A DNA stretch of 64,000 nucleotides from Clostridia bacterium (GCA_029055875.1 JAIDCJ010000010.1:274441-338440), one strand, 5' to 3'. Counted from the stretch's first letter, positions 36,807-46,088 are shown. Notes: generated by a model not told the origin, from the letters alone. Translations and numbers: made by a program.

Positions 36807-38975
36807 ATGGTTTATTGTGAAGTCATCGTAGACATTGCCCATAGCGACGTAGATAAGATTTTCGACTACGCCGCAGATTGCCCCGTAGAGGCGGGGACGC
36901 GCGTCACCGTGCCGTTCGGAAAAAGCACGACGACGGGCTTTGTCATGCGCGTGAAGGATACGACCGACTGCCCGCCCGATAAACTCAAAAAAATCTACCG
37001 CGCGGACGACTATCCCGCAATCAATGCGGAATGCCTTTCGCTTGCAAAAAAAATTGCGGCGCGCTACCGCTGTCCGCTCGCGCTCTCGCTTCGGCTCTTC
37101 TTGCCCGCCGAAATGCGCACGGGCAGAGTGGCGGAAAGCTACCGCACCTACGCCCGCCTTGCGGATACGGACTATATCCCCTCGCCCCGCGCGAAAGCAC
37201 AGCTTGCGCTCATGGAATATTTGAGCGAAAAGGGGGAAGAGGACGCGGCACGGCTTCGTGAAAAGTTCGGCTCCGCCGTAAACGCGCTTGCGGAAAAGGG
37301 CGCGTTGATTCTCGAAAAACGCAGAGTTCTGCGCGATCCCTACAAGAGCGTGACGGAAATTAAGAAAGAGCGGGTTTTGACGCCCGCGCAGGAAACCGCC
37401 GTAAAAACGGTTTTGGAAACGGATAAAACGGTGACGCTTTTACACGGCGTAACGGGAAGCGGGAAAACGGAAGTCTATTTAACGCTCATTGCAAAGGCGC
37501 TCGAAGAGGGTAAGACGGCCATCTTCTTAGTGCCCGAAATCTCGCTCACGCCGCAAATGCTCTCCCAGCTCCGCGCACGGTTCGGGGAGTGGGCGGCAAT
37601 TTTACACAGCGGGCTTTCCGCAGGCGAGCGGTTCGACGAATGGCAGCGGCTCAGAAGCGGCGAGGCACGCATTGCAATCGGCGCACGCTCGGCGGTGTTC
37701 GCACCGCTCGAAAATATCGGCATTATCGTCATAGACGAGGAGCACGACGGAAGCTACTCTTCCGAAAGCTCCCCGCGCTATAACACCTTTGATATCGCAC
37801 TTCTTCGCGCACAGCATAACCGCGGCAAGCTGCTGCTCGGCAGTGCAACGCCCTCGGTGGAAACCTACCGCCGCGCACGCGACGGGGAGTTCGGGCTTAT
37901 CACGCTTCCCGACCGCATCAACGCCCGCCCCATGCCCACGGTTGAAATTGTGGATATGCGGCGCGAAGTCAAGCGGGGAAATCCCTCGCCCTTTTCGGCG
38001 CGGCTTCGCGAACGGTTAGAGGCGTGTTTGGAGAGCGGCAATCAGGCAATCCTGTTTCTCAACCGCAGAGGGTATTCGCAGACGGTTATCTGCCGCGACT
38101 GCGGGTTCGTTGCCAAGTGCAAGGACTGCGACGTCGCGCTCACCTATCACAGCGAAGAGGACTGTCTGAAATGCCACTATTGCGGAACGCGTTACAAAAT
38201 GCTTCCCGCCTGTCCCGACTGCGGCGGCGTACATATCGGTTACGTCGGCACGGGCACACAGAAGGTCGTGAGCGAGCTCAAAAAGCTCTATCCTGCGGCG
38301 CGGATTCTCCGCATGGACGTGGATACGACGAGCGGGAAAGAGGGACACTATAAAATTCTTTCGCGCTTTGCAAAGCGCGAGGCGGATATCCTCGTGGGCA
38401 CGCAGATGGTTGCCAAGGGGCACGACTTTCCCTTCGTCACCCTCGTGGGCATTCTCGATGCGGATATGAGCCTGCACTTTCCCGACTACCGCAGTAACGA
38501 GCGCACCTTTCAGCTCGTATCGCAGGTGGCGGGCAGAAGCGGCCGCGCCGAGGAAACGGGCGAGGTAGTATTGCAAACCTACGATCCCGAAAACTACATT
38601 TTGCGGTTTGCAAAGGACTACGATTACGGCGGTTTTTACGAGCACGAAATGACCATGCGCGCGGCGACGATGTTCCCGCCATTTGCGAAAATCGTGCGCG
38701 TGATGGTAACGGGCGAGGACGAAAAGGAGACGCTCGAAGCCTTGAAAGGGGTATATACGCGCTTGCAGACGGTGTACTGCGCCCATGCGGACGACTTTTT
38801 GTTCTTCAACCGTATGCACGCGCCCGTGAAAAGGATTCAGAAAAAGTTCCGTTATCAGGTGCTGATGCGCATTACGGATACGAAGGTATTAAAAGAAATT
38901 TACGACGCCGCGTTGGCGGAAAAATATAAAAACGTGCTCGTGTACGTGGAAGAAAATCCGAGCAATTTAAGTTAA
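36807..38975 (+). CDS. priA: Primosomal replication restart helicase PriA
   Basis: SF2 3'-5' helicase that reloads the replisome at stalled forks. 722 residues from ATG 36807. N-terminal DNA-binding domain (VIVDIAHSDVDKIFDYA), Walker A LLHGVTGSGKTEVYL (about 217), DEEH box VIDEEHDGSY, and a zinc-binding region with eight Cys (CRDCGFVAKCKDC, CLKCHYCGT, CPDCGG; about 430-475). A helicase C domain follows, including DADMSLHFPDYRSNERTFQL. The start is uncertain: ATGs at 36783 and 36789 are in frame but within the flanking repeat, and no clear ribosome binding site precedes any of them. Confidence 0.94.
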   Translation: MVYCEVIVDIAHSDVDKIFDYAADCPVEAGTRVTVPFGKSTTTGFVMRVKDTTDCPPDKLKKIYRADDYPAINAECLSLAKKIAARYRCPLALSLRLFLPAEMRTGRVAESYRTYARLADTDYIPSPRAKAQLALMEYLSEKGEEDAARLREKFGSAVNALAEKGALILEKRRVLRDPYKSVTEIKKERVLTPAQETAVKTVLETDKTVTLLHGVTGSGKTEVYLTLIAKALEEGKTAIFLVPEISLTPQMLSQLRARFGEWAAILHSGLSAGERFDEWQRLRSGEARIAIGARSAVFAPLENIGIIVIDEEHDGSYSSESSPRYNTFDIALLRAQHNRGKLLLGSATPSVETYRRARDGEFGLITLPDRINARPMPTVEIVDMRREVKRGNPSPFSARLRERLEACLESGNQAILFLNRRGYSQTVICRDCGFVAKCKDCDVALTYHSEEDCLKCHYCGTRYKMLPACPDCGGVHIGYVGTGTQKVVSELKKLYPAARILRMDVDTTSGKEGHYKILSRFAKREADILVGTQMVAKGHDFPFVTLVGILDADMSLHFPDYRSNERTFQLVSQVAGRSGRAEETGEVVLQTYDPENYILRFAKDYDYGGFYEHEMTMRAATMFPPFAKIVRVMVTGEDEKETLEALKGVYTRLQTVYCAHADDFLFFNRMHAPVKRIQKKFRYQVLMRITDTKVLKEIYDAALAEKYKNVLVYVEENPSNLS

Positions 38976-38985
38976 GGAGATGGGC

Positions 38986-39441
38986 ATGATTCGTGAAATC
39001 GTACAAGTAGGCGACGAAGTGTTGCGAAAAAAATGCGAGCCGGTTACCCGCTTCGACGGGGAGCTTGCGGCGCTTTTAGACGATATGAAAGAAACGCTCA
39101 AAAAAGCGGAGGGTGCGGGGCTTGCCGCGCCGCAGGTGGGCGTGCCTATCCGCGCCGTCCTCGTGGACGTGCCCGAGGGCTTTTTCGAGTTCATCAACCC
39201 CGTGTTCGTCTGGCAAAAGGGCGAGCAGGTCGGGCCGGAGGGCTGTCTTTCCGTGCGCGGGAAATCGGGTATCGTCTGCCGTCCCAATAAAGTGAAAATT
39301 ATCTATCAGGACCGCCACGGCGATAAATACGCCGTCGTTGCACGCGGTTGGTTTGCCCGTGCCGTCTGTCACGAGTTAGACCACTTGGACGGCATTTTAT
39401 ATACCGATAAAGCAGAGAACATCAGGGACGAGGAAGATTGA
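38986..39441 (+). CDS. def: Peptide deformylase
   Basis: Removes the formyl group from nascent proteins; metal enzyme. 151 residues. All three motifs present: GAGLAAPQVG, EGCLSV and HELDHLDG (Cys and two His bind the metal). ATG 38986 is preferred to ATG 38980 because AAGGAG (38974-38979) then has a six-base spacer. It is paired with fmt, its functional partner, by a one-base overlap. Confidence 0.96.
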   Translation: MIREIVQVGDEVLRKKCEPVTRFDGELAALLDDMKETLKKAEGAGLAAPQVGVPIRAVLVDVPEGFFEFINPVFVWQKGEQVGPEGCLSVRGKSGIVCRPNKVKIIYQDRHGDKYAVVARGWFARAVCHELDHLDGILYTDKAENIRDEED

Positions 39442-40364
39442 TGAAAATTATTTTTGCGGGAACGCCCGAATTTGCCGTGCCCTCGCTCAGAGGTCTTTAC
39501 GAGGCAGGACATGAAATCACCGTACTCACCCAGCCCGATAAGCCGCAGGGCAGAAAGGGGATTCTTACCCCTTCGCCTGTGAAGAGCGCGGCGGAAGAGC
39601 TCGGATTGAAAGTATTACAGCCCGCACGGCTGAAAGAGGATTTTTCCGATGTCAAAGCGGTCGGGGCGGAGCTCATGGTCACCTGCGCATACGGACAGAT
39701 TTTAACGCAGGAAGTTTTAGATTTGTTCCCCAAGGGCGTTTGGAACGTGCACGCAAGTCTTTTGCCGAAATACCGCGGCGCGGCGCCCATTGCGCAGGCA
39801 ATTATTTCGGGCGAAGAGGAAACGGGCGTCACCATTATGAGGACGGACGTCGGGCTGGATACGGGCGATACGTTCCTTTCCGCAAAGATAGAAATTTCCC
39901 CGCTCGATACCTGCGATGCGCTCACGGGGCGGCTTTCGCTTATCGGTGCGAAGCTCATTGTGGAAGCGGTGGATAAAATCTCCCGCGGCGACGTGAAGCT
40001 TATAAAACAGGGCGAGGGCTTCGTTTGCAAAAAAGTTCACCACACCGAGGTTGACTTTTCGCGTTCGGCAAAGGAAGTATGCTCGCTCATTTTAGGGCTT
40101 TCCTCCGCGCCGCTTAGCTACGCCACAGTGGGCGGGCTGACGCTCAACTTTTTCTTTGCGCAGGCGGTGGACTACGAGGGAGCGGAGCCTTTCGGCACGG
40201 TACTTTCCGCGTCCCCGAAAACAGGCTTGGTGATAAAATGCGGCGAGGGCGCGGTGAAAATCGAAGAGTTGCAGGCCGCAGGCGGGAAGAGAATGCTCGC
40301 GCGCGACTTTTTGAACGGCAGAAAAATACAAGAGGGAATGTGCTTTGACAAACCCGTTTTATGA
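39441..40364 (+). CDS. fmt: Methionyl-tRNA formyltransferase
   Basis: Formylates initiator Met-tRNA with 10-formyl-tetrahydrofolate. 307 residues. N-terminal IIFAGTPEFAVPSLRGL and catalytic-loop region WNVHASLLPKYRGAAPIAQA with the conserved Asn/His; C-terminal tRNA-binding domain. ATG 39441 overlaps the def stop; a TTG two codon-lengths earlier is unnecessary. Its last 20 bases overlap rsmB. Confidence 0.96.
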   Translation: MKIIFAGTPEFAVPSLRGLYEAGHEITVLTQPDKPQGRKGILTPSPVKSAAEELGLKVLQPARLKEDFSDVKAVGAELMVTCAYGQILTQEVLDLFPKGVWNVHASLLPKYRGAAPIAQAIISGEEETGVTIMRTDVGLDTGDTFLSAKIEISPLDTCDALTGRLSLIGAKLIVEAVDKISRGDVKLIKQGEGFVCKKVHHTEVDFSRSAKEVCSLILGLSSAPLSYATVGGLTLNFFFAQAVDYEGAEPFGTVLSASPKTGLVIKCGEGAVKIEELQAAGGKRMLARDFLNGRKIQEGMCFDKPVL

Positions 40365-41571
40365 CCCTTACAAAGTTCTAACCAAGGTGTACGCCGAGGG
40401 TGCGCACCTCAAAATCGCGCTTAACGATTCGGGGATAGAGGAGCTCAACCGCGCCCGCACGGTAAAAACCGTGTACGGCGTGTTGGAAAACGACGGCTAT
40501 TTATCCCTTTGCATTAAAACGTTTGCGCCCAAGAGCCCCAAACAGGCGGTGCGCACGCTTCTCAAAATCTCGCTCTATTGGCTCGTATTCCTGAAAAAAC
40601 CGCGCTATATGGTAACGGATACGGCAGTCGATTTATGCAAAAAACTCGGCAAGGGCGGCATGGCGGGGTTCGTGAACGCATTCTTAAGAAAGTTCGACGA
40701 AAGCAAAGTAACCCTTCCGCACGGCGACGAGGGACTTAGCGTGCGCTATAACTTCCCGCTGTTTGCGGTGAAGAAGTTGAAAGCGCAGTACGGCGAGCGC
40801 GCCGAAAAAATCATGGGCGCGAAGAGCCACGGCGTAACGGTGCGGTTTGTGCGCGGCGAGGAAAAATATACTGCCCGCCCGCACGAAAAAACACCCTTCG
40901 AGCACGTTTCCATCTTTGAAAATTTCCCGCCCGACGAGGGCTTTTACGCGGGCGATTACACCTTTCAATCGGTGGGCAGCGTTGCAATTTGCAGCGTGGT
41001 AGAGCCCTGCGAAACCTTTCTCGATTCCTGCGCCGCCCCCGGCGGAAAGTCCGTACTGCTCAGCGGGAAATGCAAAAATATTACGGCGAGCGAGCTGCAC
41101 GCGCACCGCGTTTCTTTAATTGAGGCGTACTGCTGCCGTATGGGCGTTCAGAACGTGAAAGCGGTGCAGGCGGATTCGAGCGTATATAGCCCCGCTTGGG
41201 AGAACGCCTTCGACGGCGTGCTGTGCGACGTTCCCTGTTCGGGCTTGGGCACGGTTGCCGAAAATCCCGATTTGCCGCTTCGCAAAACCGAAGAGAGCTT
41301 AGGGGGATTGAAGCAAACCCAGAGGGCAATTCTAAATAACTGTTCGCGCTACGTAAAAAAAGGCGGGTATCTCTATTATTCCACCTGTTCCATTTTGGAA
41401 GAAGAGAACGACGCAGTTGTCGGAGCGTTTTTAAGAGAAAACCCCGCGTTTGAATTAGTCAAAGCGGAGTGTCCGCTTCCGCATGAAAAGACGAACTACG
41501 GCTTGCAATTCTTGCCCGATACGGCGTTCGGCGCAGGCTTCTACGTGAGCAAAATGAGGAAGAAAATATGA
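40345..41571 (+). CDS. rsmB: 16S rRNA (cytosine-967) methyltransferase
   Basis: 408 residues. N-terminal NusB-like RNA-binding domain, then the SAM-dependent methyltransferase: motif DSCAAPGGKSVLL, catalytic Cys in CDVPCSGLGT and second Cys in STCSILEEEN. Start is TTG 40345 with AAGAGGG eight bases upstream, inside fmt; no in-frame ATG exists in that area. The TTGACA here is a codon pair, not a promoter. It is coupled to the next gene by ATGA. Confidence 0.94.
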   Translation: MTNPFYDPYKVLTKVYAEGAHLKIALNDSGIEELNRARTVKTVYGVLENDGYLSLCIKTFAPKSPKQAVRTLLKISLYWLVFLKKPRYMVTDTAVDLCKKLGKGGMAGFVNAFLRKFDESKVTLPHGDEGLSVRYNFPLFAVKKLKAQYGERAEKIMGAKSHGVTVRFVRGEEKYTARPHEKTPFEHVSIFENFPPDEGFYAGDYTFQSVGSVAICSVVEPCETFLDSCAAPGGKSVLLSGKCKNITASELHAHRVSLIEAYCCRMGVQNVKAVQADSSVYSPAWENAFDGVLCDVPCSGLGTVAENPDLPLRKTEESLGGLKQTQRAILNNCSRYVKKGGYLYYSTCSILEEENDAVVGAFLRENPAFELVKAECPLPHEKTNYGLQFLPDTAFGAGFYVSKMRKKI

Positions 41572-42542
41572 AAAAGGCAAGAAAACAATATATTAAAAGC
41601 TGCGAGGTTTCTGAGGTGGTTACGGTAAACCTTGGCGGTTATCCGCAGAAAATCGCAATCGAGGGCAGGAAGAAGAATCTTCCCGTCGTCATCTGTCTGC
41701 ACGGCGGGCCGGGCTCTCCCGTTCCCTTTTCGGTGGGGGCGAGAGGATTGTTCCCCGATTGGACGGATACGGCAATTATGGTCTATTGGGATCAACTCGG
41801 CTGCGGAATCAATAATCGAAAGATAGATAATTCGTTTACGATAGATAGCTTCGTGGAAATGACCTGCGATTTGGCGCGGGAAATCAAAACCCGATTCCCC
41901 CAAAATAAACTGTATCTTTTCGGCATTTCGTGGGGGAGTGTTCTTGCATTAAAGGCGGCGTTGCGCTTGTCCGAACTACTTAGCGGCGCGTTCGTTTACG
42001 GTCAGTTACTCAAAGGCGAATTTTTCAGCGAAGAAATAGCGGAGGCTTTTTCTTCCGCGCCCCGAAAAGTCCGGGAGGAAATGGATGAAATTCTCAAAAC
42101 GGGCGCGGACTGCAGTTACAAGGTTCTCAATAAAAATTTGCAAAAGCGGTTCAAATATATAAACAAATATACGAACGGTTATATCAACAAAAACGGCGAG
42201 CCCTTGAAAATCGGCGAAATTGCAAAAGGGCTTTTCACAAGCCCAGATTACCGCTTTCGCGATTTTATTGCGGTCGTGAAAAACGGCTACCGCGGCAATG
42301 AAAGTTTGGTGCGTGAAGTTTTAGCAATCGACTTAACGAAAGAACTGTGCGATGTCCGAATTCCTTATTTTATCTTACAGGGAGATACGGACCTCGTCAC
42401 GTCAACGAATACCGTTTGCGAAGCCGTGCAAAATTGTGGGAACGAAAACGTAACCGTAAAAATTGTGGAAAACTCGGGGCATATGCCCTCGGGCAAGGGC
42501 ATGGAAGAGGCAATTCATGCTCTTACGGAATTTATTTCATGA
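41568..42542 (+). CDS. Alpha/beta hydrolase, proline-iminopeptidase-like
   Basis: 324 residues. Oxyanion segment CLHGGPGSPVPF, nucleophile elbow GISWGS (Ser about 125), acid in LQGDTDLV and His in NSGHMPSG. The HGGPG motif fits prolyl aminopeptidase/S33 enzymes, but the substrate is unproven. It overlaps both neighbours by ATGA, so it is translationally coupled inside the rsmB-rlmN pair, an operon junction usually free of extra genes. Codon use looks more AT-rich and Lys-rich than the flanking genes, hinting at acquisition. Confidence 0.88.
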   Translation: MKKARKQYIKSCEVSEVVTVNLGGYPQKIAIEGRKKNLPVVICLHGGPGSPVPFSVGARGLFPDWTDTAIMVYWDQLGCGINNRKIDNSFTIDSFVEMTCDLAREIKTRFPQNKLYLFGISWGSVLALKAALRLSELLSGAFVYGQLLKGEFFSEEIAEAFSSAPRKVREEMDEILKTGADCSYKVLNKNLQKRFKYINKYTNGYINKNGEPLKIGEIAKGLFTSPDYRFRDFIAVVKNGYRGNESLVREVLAIDLTKELCDVRIPYFILQGDTDLVTSTNTVCEAVQNCGNENVTVKIVENSGHMPSGKGMEEAIHALTEFIS

Positions 42543-43588
42543 AAGAAATTTTACAGGACTATTCGCGCGAAGATTTAAGCGCGCTCATAGAAAGCCTCGG
42601 CGAGAAGAAATTCCGTGCAGAGCAAATCTTCCTCGGGCTCATGCAGGGGAAGAAGATTTCCGAGCTGCCCGTATCGCCCGCGCTGCGCGAAAAGTTGTTG
42701 GAGCGATTCGAGGACGAGCCCGTTAGAATTTATAAGACCTTTACGGCGGCAGACGGCACGAAGAAGTTTTTGTTCCTGCTTTCGGACGGCAACCTTATCG
42801 AGGGCGTGCTCATGAAATATAAGTACGGCAACACGCAATGTGTTTCCACGCAGGTTGGTTGCCGCATGGGCTGTAAGTTCTGCGCGTCCACACTCGGCGG
42901 GCTTGTCCGAAACCTCACGGCGGGAGAAATCCTTTCCGAGATTTTAGTCGTCAACCGCATGGAAGGCGGTACTCTGAAAGACCGTGCCGTTACCAACGTT
43001 GTGCTTATGGGCAGCGGCGAGCCGTTTGATAATTACGAAAACGTCGTAAAATTCTTAAAAAATCTTACCGCCGAGGGCGGAATCAACATCAGCGCACGGA
43101 ACGTGAGCCTTTCCACCTGCGGGCTTGTGCCGCAAATGAAATCGTTCGGGAATGAGGGCATTCCGCTCAATTTAACGGTTTCGCTCCACGCCGTAACGGA
43201 CGACGAGCGCAGACGCACCATGCCCGTTGCGAACAAATATAAAATTTCCGAAATTCTCGACGCGTGCTCCGATTATTTCAAAAAGACGGGGCGGCGCTAT
43301 ATTTTCGAGTACAGCCTCATTTCGGGCGAGAATGCCGACGAAGCGCACGCGGAGGCACTTACGAAGCTTTTGAAGGGCAGACCCTGCCACGTCAATCTCA
43401 TTCGGCTCAACGAGGTAAAGGAACGGAATTTAAGCTCGGTGAGCGAGAAAGAGGCTTATAGGTTTTTAGGGGTTTTGGAAAAGAACGGCATTTCCGCCAC
43501 CCTTCGCCGCAGTATGGGTTCGGATATCGGCGGCGCGTGCGGGCAGCTCAGAGCAAAACATTTGGGAGACGTAAAACATGAAGATTAA
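42539..43588 (+). CDS. rlmN: 23S rRNA/tRNA adenine-C2 methyltransferase RlmN
   Basis: Radical-SAM enzyme that makes m2A2503 in 23S rRNA and m2A37 in some tRNAs. 349 residues. The cluster motif CRMGCKFC (about 105-112) and the second catalytic Cys in GGACGQLRAKH near the C-terminus are intact. ATG 42539 overlaps the hydrolase stop; the longer open frame upstream is a shadow of the hydrolase. Its end overlaps the rpe start by 11 bases. Confidence 0.95.
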   Translation: MKEILQDYSREDLSALIESLGEKKFRAEQIFLGLMQGKKISELPVSPALREKLLERFEDEPVRIYKTFTAADGTKKFLFLLSDGNLIEGVLMKYKYGNTQCVSTQVGCRMGCKFCASTLGGLVRNLTAGEILSEILVVNRMEGGTLKDRAVTNVVLMGSGEPFDNYENVVKFLKNLTAEGGINISARNVSLSTCGLVPQMKSFGNEGIPLNLTVSLHAVTDDERRRTMPVANKYKISEILDACSDYFKKTGRRYIFEYSLISGENADEAHAEALTKLLKGRPCHVNLIRLNEVKERNLSSVSEKEAYRFLGVLEKNGISATLRRSMGSDIGGACGQLRAKHLGDVKHED

Positions 43589-44234
43589 AATTGCACCGTC
43601 TATTTTATCGGCAGATTTTTCCCGCATAGGGGAAACGGTGAAAACGCTTGAAGCCTGCGGGGCAGACCTTATCCATTGCGACGTCATGGACGGCAATTTC
43701 GTTCCGCCCATTACCTTCGGTGCGCAGATGGTGAAGCAAATCCGTCCGTTTACAAAGCTCCCGCTTGATTGCCATTTAATGACGCTCCACCCCGAGACGC
43801 ATATCGAGGACTTCGTGAAAGCGGGTGCGGATATCATTTCCGTGCACGTGGAAGCGTGCGGAAAGGATACCGTAAATGTTTTGCGCGAAATCAAAAAATG
43901 CGGCGTAAAGGCGTCTGCGGTCATCAACCCCGAAACGCGCGTGGGAGAAATTTTCGACTGCGTGGAGGATGCGGATATGCTCCTCGTCATGAGCGTGCAT
44001 CCCGGTTGGGGCGGGCAGAAATTCATTCCCGAAACGCTGAAAAAGATAGAAGCACTCCGTGCGTTTTGCGTGAAAAGCGGCAGGGGGGAAATGGATATCG
44101 AGGTGGACGGCGGCGTGACGATTGAGAACGCAAGCGATATTAAAGCGGCGGGTGCGAACGTGCTCGTTGCGGGAAATACCGTGTTCAAGTCAAGCGATAT
44201 GCGCGGGGTTATTTCCGCGCTCCGCGGCGAATAA
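43578..44234 (+). CDS. rpe: Ribulose-phosphate 3-epimerase
   Basis: Pentose-phosphate pathway; interconverts ribulose 5-phosphate and xylulose 5-phosphate. 218 residues, TIM barrel. Motifs KIAPSILSADFSRIGE, HCDVMDGNFVPPITFG, LDCHLMTLHPE, MSVHPGWGGQKFI and EVDGGVTIENA. In Bacillus this gene follows rlmN-prpC-prkC-rsgA; here those three are absent and rpe overlaps rlmN directly. Confidence 0.96.
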   Translation: MKIKIAPSILSADFSRIGETVKTLEACGADLIHCDVMDGNFVPPITFGAQMVKQIRPFTKLPLDCHLMTLHPETHIEDFVKAGADIISVHVEACGKDTVNVLREIKKCGVKASAVINPETRVGEIFDCVEDADMLLVMSVHPGWGGQKFIPETLKKIEALRAFCVKSGRGEMDIEVDGGVTIENASDIKAAGANVLVAGNTVFKSSDMRGVISALRGE

Positions 44235-44262
44235 AAAGGGACACGTTTCGGGGGCAAAGGCA

Positions 44263-44268
44263 TATAAT
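44263..44268 (+). promoter_or_regulatory. Probable -10 box before the upstream ORF and dipeptidase
   Basis: TATAAT at 44263-44268. The -35 position holds only GACACG (44240-44245), so the promoter is weak or activated. Confidence 0.5.
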
Positions 44269-44308
44269 AGAGAGCGGAAACACCGCATATTTTCGGGAGG
44301 ATAGAAAT

Positions 44309-44377
44309 ATGTTTTTCTGTTTCAAGGTGCCCTGCGCTCTGAGTTTCCTACTTCGGATCTTTGTAAAAAACAAATGA
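44309..44377 (+). CDS. 22-codon upstream ORF coupled to the dipeptidase
   Basis: ATG 44309 has an ideal GGGAGGA site (44295-44301). The peptide is 22 residues, hydrophobic and with two Cys, starting MFFCFKVPC and ending FVKNK. Its TGA overlaps the dipeptidase ATG as ATGA, while the dipeptidase ATG has no ribosome binding site of its own. It looks like a leader peptide whose translation delivers ribosomes to the dipeptidase start. Could be chance, as it is too short to judge by codon use. Confidence 0.55.
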   Translation: MFFCFKVPCALSFLLRIFVKNK

Positions 44378-45297
44378 AATACTGCGATTTACATTGCGAC
44401 GCCCTCACGGCAGAGGGCGCTCCGCAAATAACCAAAGAAAATCTCGCGGCGGGCGGTTGCTTTCTGCAATGCTTTGCCGCGTTTATTTCTGCCCGCGAAA
44501 ACCGTTTTTCGGCTGCGATTACGCTTTGCGATAAGTTCGATGCACTCTGTAAAAAAGAGGGCTATCATGCGGTTACGCGCGCGGGCGAGCTTCAAGAGGA
44601 TAAAATTAACGCCCTTCTCACGGTAGAGGAGGGCGGCGCGGTTGAGGGCAATCCCCAAAAACTCGAAACGCTTTATCACCGCGGCGTCAGAATGATGACG
44701 CTTACCTGGAACTATCCCAACGAAATCGGCTATCCCAATTTTCCCGACTACGAGGGTTTGAAGACGGGGAGAAGCACGCTTGCCGCGCGGGAAACGGAGC
44801 ACGGGCTTACGCCGCTCGGGTTTGAAATAGTAGAGAGAATGCACGGGCTTGGCATGATGGTGGACGTTTCGCACGGAAGCGATAAGCTGTTTTCGGACGT
44901 TGCCTCGCTGAAAAAGCCGTTCGTTGCAAGCCACTCGAACGCGAATTCCGTTTGCGATTGTGCGCGGAATTTAACCGATAGACAAATTAAAACGCTTGCC
45001 GACTGCGGGGGCGTTGTCGGGCTGAATTTCTGCGCCGACTTCCTCTCGGCTGACCAAACGGCAGAGGGACAGCGGGCGGCTCTTTTGGCGCACGCGCGCG
45101 CCGTTATCAATGCGGGCGGCGTGGAAGTGCTTGCAATCGGGAGCGATTTCGACGGCATTCCCGAAAATCCGTATCTGAAAAATCCGTCCTGCCTTCCCGC
45201 TTTTTTCGGGGAGCTCGAAAAGGAATTCGGGAGCGGCGCGGTAGAAAAAATCACCCGCAAGAATTTCCTGCGGGTGTTTCAAGAGGTTTGCGGTTAG
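44374..45297 (+). CDS. Membrane dipeptidase-family zinc peptidase
   Basis: 307 residues, peptidase M19 (renal dipeptidase) TIM barrel. Metal motifs: HxD in KYCDLHCDAL at the N-terminus, Glu in LLTVEEGGA, His in VDVSHGSD and VASHSNA, and Asp in IGSDFDGIP. No signal peptide is visible, so it is probably cytosolic dipeptide turnover. It is translationally coupled to the short upstream ORF. Confidence 0.92.
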   Translation: MKYCDLHCDALTAEGAPQITKENLAAGGCFLQCFAAFISARENRFSAAITLCDKFDALCKKEGYHAVTRAGELQEDKINALLTVEEGGAVEGNPQKLETLYHRGVRMMTLTWNYPNEIGYPNFPDYEGLKTGRSTLAARETEHGLTPLGFEIVERMHGLGMMVDVSHGSDKLFSDVASLKKPFVASHSNANSVCDCARNLTDRQIKTLADCGGVVGLNFCADFLSADQTAEGQRAALLAHARAVINAGGVEVLAIGSDFDGIPENPYLKNPSCLPAFFGELEKEFGSGAVEKITRKNFLRVFQEVCG

Positions 45298-45301
45298 CGC
45301 A

Positions 45302-46012
45302 TTACGTGTTTTCCGTTGGGGGTACCAATTCGGGCGGCATAGCGTTTTTGCCCGTAATCAGGCAATACTTCGGGCTATTGAGCTTGATTTTCACGAGCAC
45401 CTCGTCGCCGCAACGGAGTTGCTGTAAAAGCGGATCGCGCCAGGTGCAGTATGCGGTAGAGGAATGACCGTTTACTTCTACCTTGTATTTCCAAATCAGC
45501 GTAATGGGTTTTAACAGAATAATCGTCCATTTGGCCGAAAGGCTCTTCACGATGCCCCGCATTTCGATTGCCTGCGGGTCTTTTTTTAGCTTCGTCATCG
45601 GCTCCATCTGATAGTAGAAGGAGATAACCGACGCGAGCACGATTACGAGTACGAAACAGATAATTGCCGCAACGCCGACTCCCCACAGTCCGCGGTCGAT
45701 CCATACCAGAATGCCGACGCCCAAAAATGCGATAAATACTGCAATAAAGGTGAACAGCCCCGCGCCCTTGAAGCAGTGCGAAATTGGTTTATCGGCAAAG
45801 TCTTCTTCCTTGTCGAGCCGTGAAAAGAGGGTGACGAAGAGGGCGGTAAGGAACAACCCGAGCGCCACCATGCCGCACCCGATTCCGAACATGAGCCAGT
45901 TTGCTGCCGCGTAGCCGTCGTATGCAAGATACCCGCCTCCGCCGATAAGTCCGGCAAACGAAACGAGCGCACACAGTTTGAAAAAGATGGAAAGAGGGGA
46001 TACTTTTCTCAT
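45302..46012 (-). CDS. Four-helix membrane protein with C-terminal beta domain, unknown
   Basis: 236 residues. Four hydrophobic segments (about 8-30, 38-62, 85-107 and 110-135), then a soluble tail of about 100 residues with beta character (WKYKVEVNGHSSTAYCTWRD). It loosely resembles DUF3592-type proteins. On its strand the -10 box TATAAT (46019-46024 on this strand's complement) is followed by AAAGGT and the ATG, so the message is probably leaderless. It is convergent with the dipeptidase gene, 4 bases apart. Confidence 0.72.
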   Translation of the reverse strand: MRKVSPLSIFFKLCALVSFAGLIGGGGYLAYDGYAAANWLMFGIGCGMVALGLFLTALFVTLFSRLDKEEDFADKPISHCFKGAGLFTFIAVFIAFLGVGILVWIDRGLWGVGVAAIICFVLVIVLASVISFYYQMEPMTKLKKDPQAIEMRGIVKSLSAKWTIILLKPITLIWKYKVEVNGHSSTAYCTWRDPLLQQLRCGDEVLVKIKLNSPKYCLITGKNAMPPELVPPTENT

Positions 46013-46048
46013 ACCTTTATTATATCATAAAAAAATAAAAAGTAAAAC

Positions 46049-46079
46049 AAAAGAGCCGCCTAAAACAGGCGGCTCTTTT
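46049..46079 (-). terminator. Terminator after rpmB
   Basis: 13-bp stem AAAAGAGCCGCCT/AGGCGGCTCTTTT with loop AAAAC; A/T tracts on both sides. Confidence 0.9.
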
Positions 46080-46088
46080 ATGAATAGA

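Noticed and set aside
40345..40350. TTGACA at the rsmB start taken as a -35 box
   Set aside because: It is the TTG start codon plus ACA; there is no -10 box at proper distance and a ribosome binding site precedes it.
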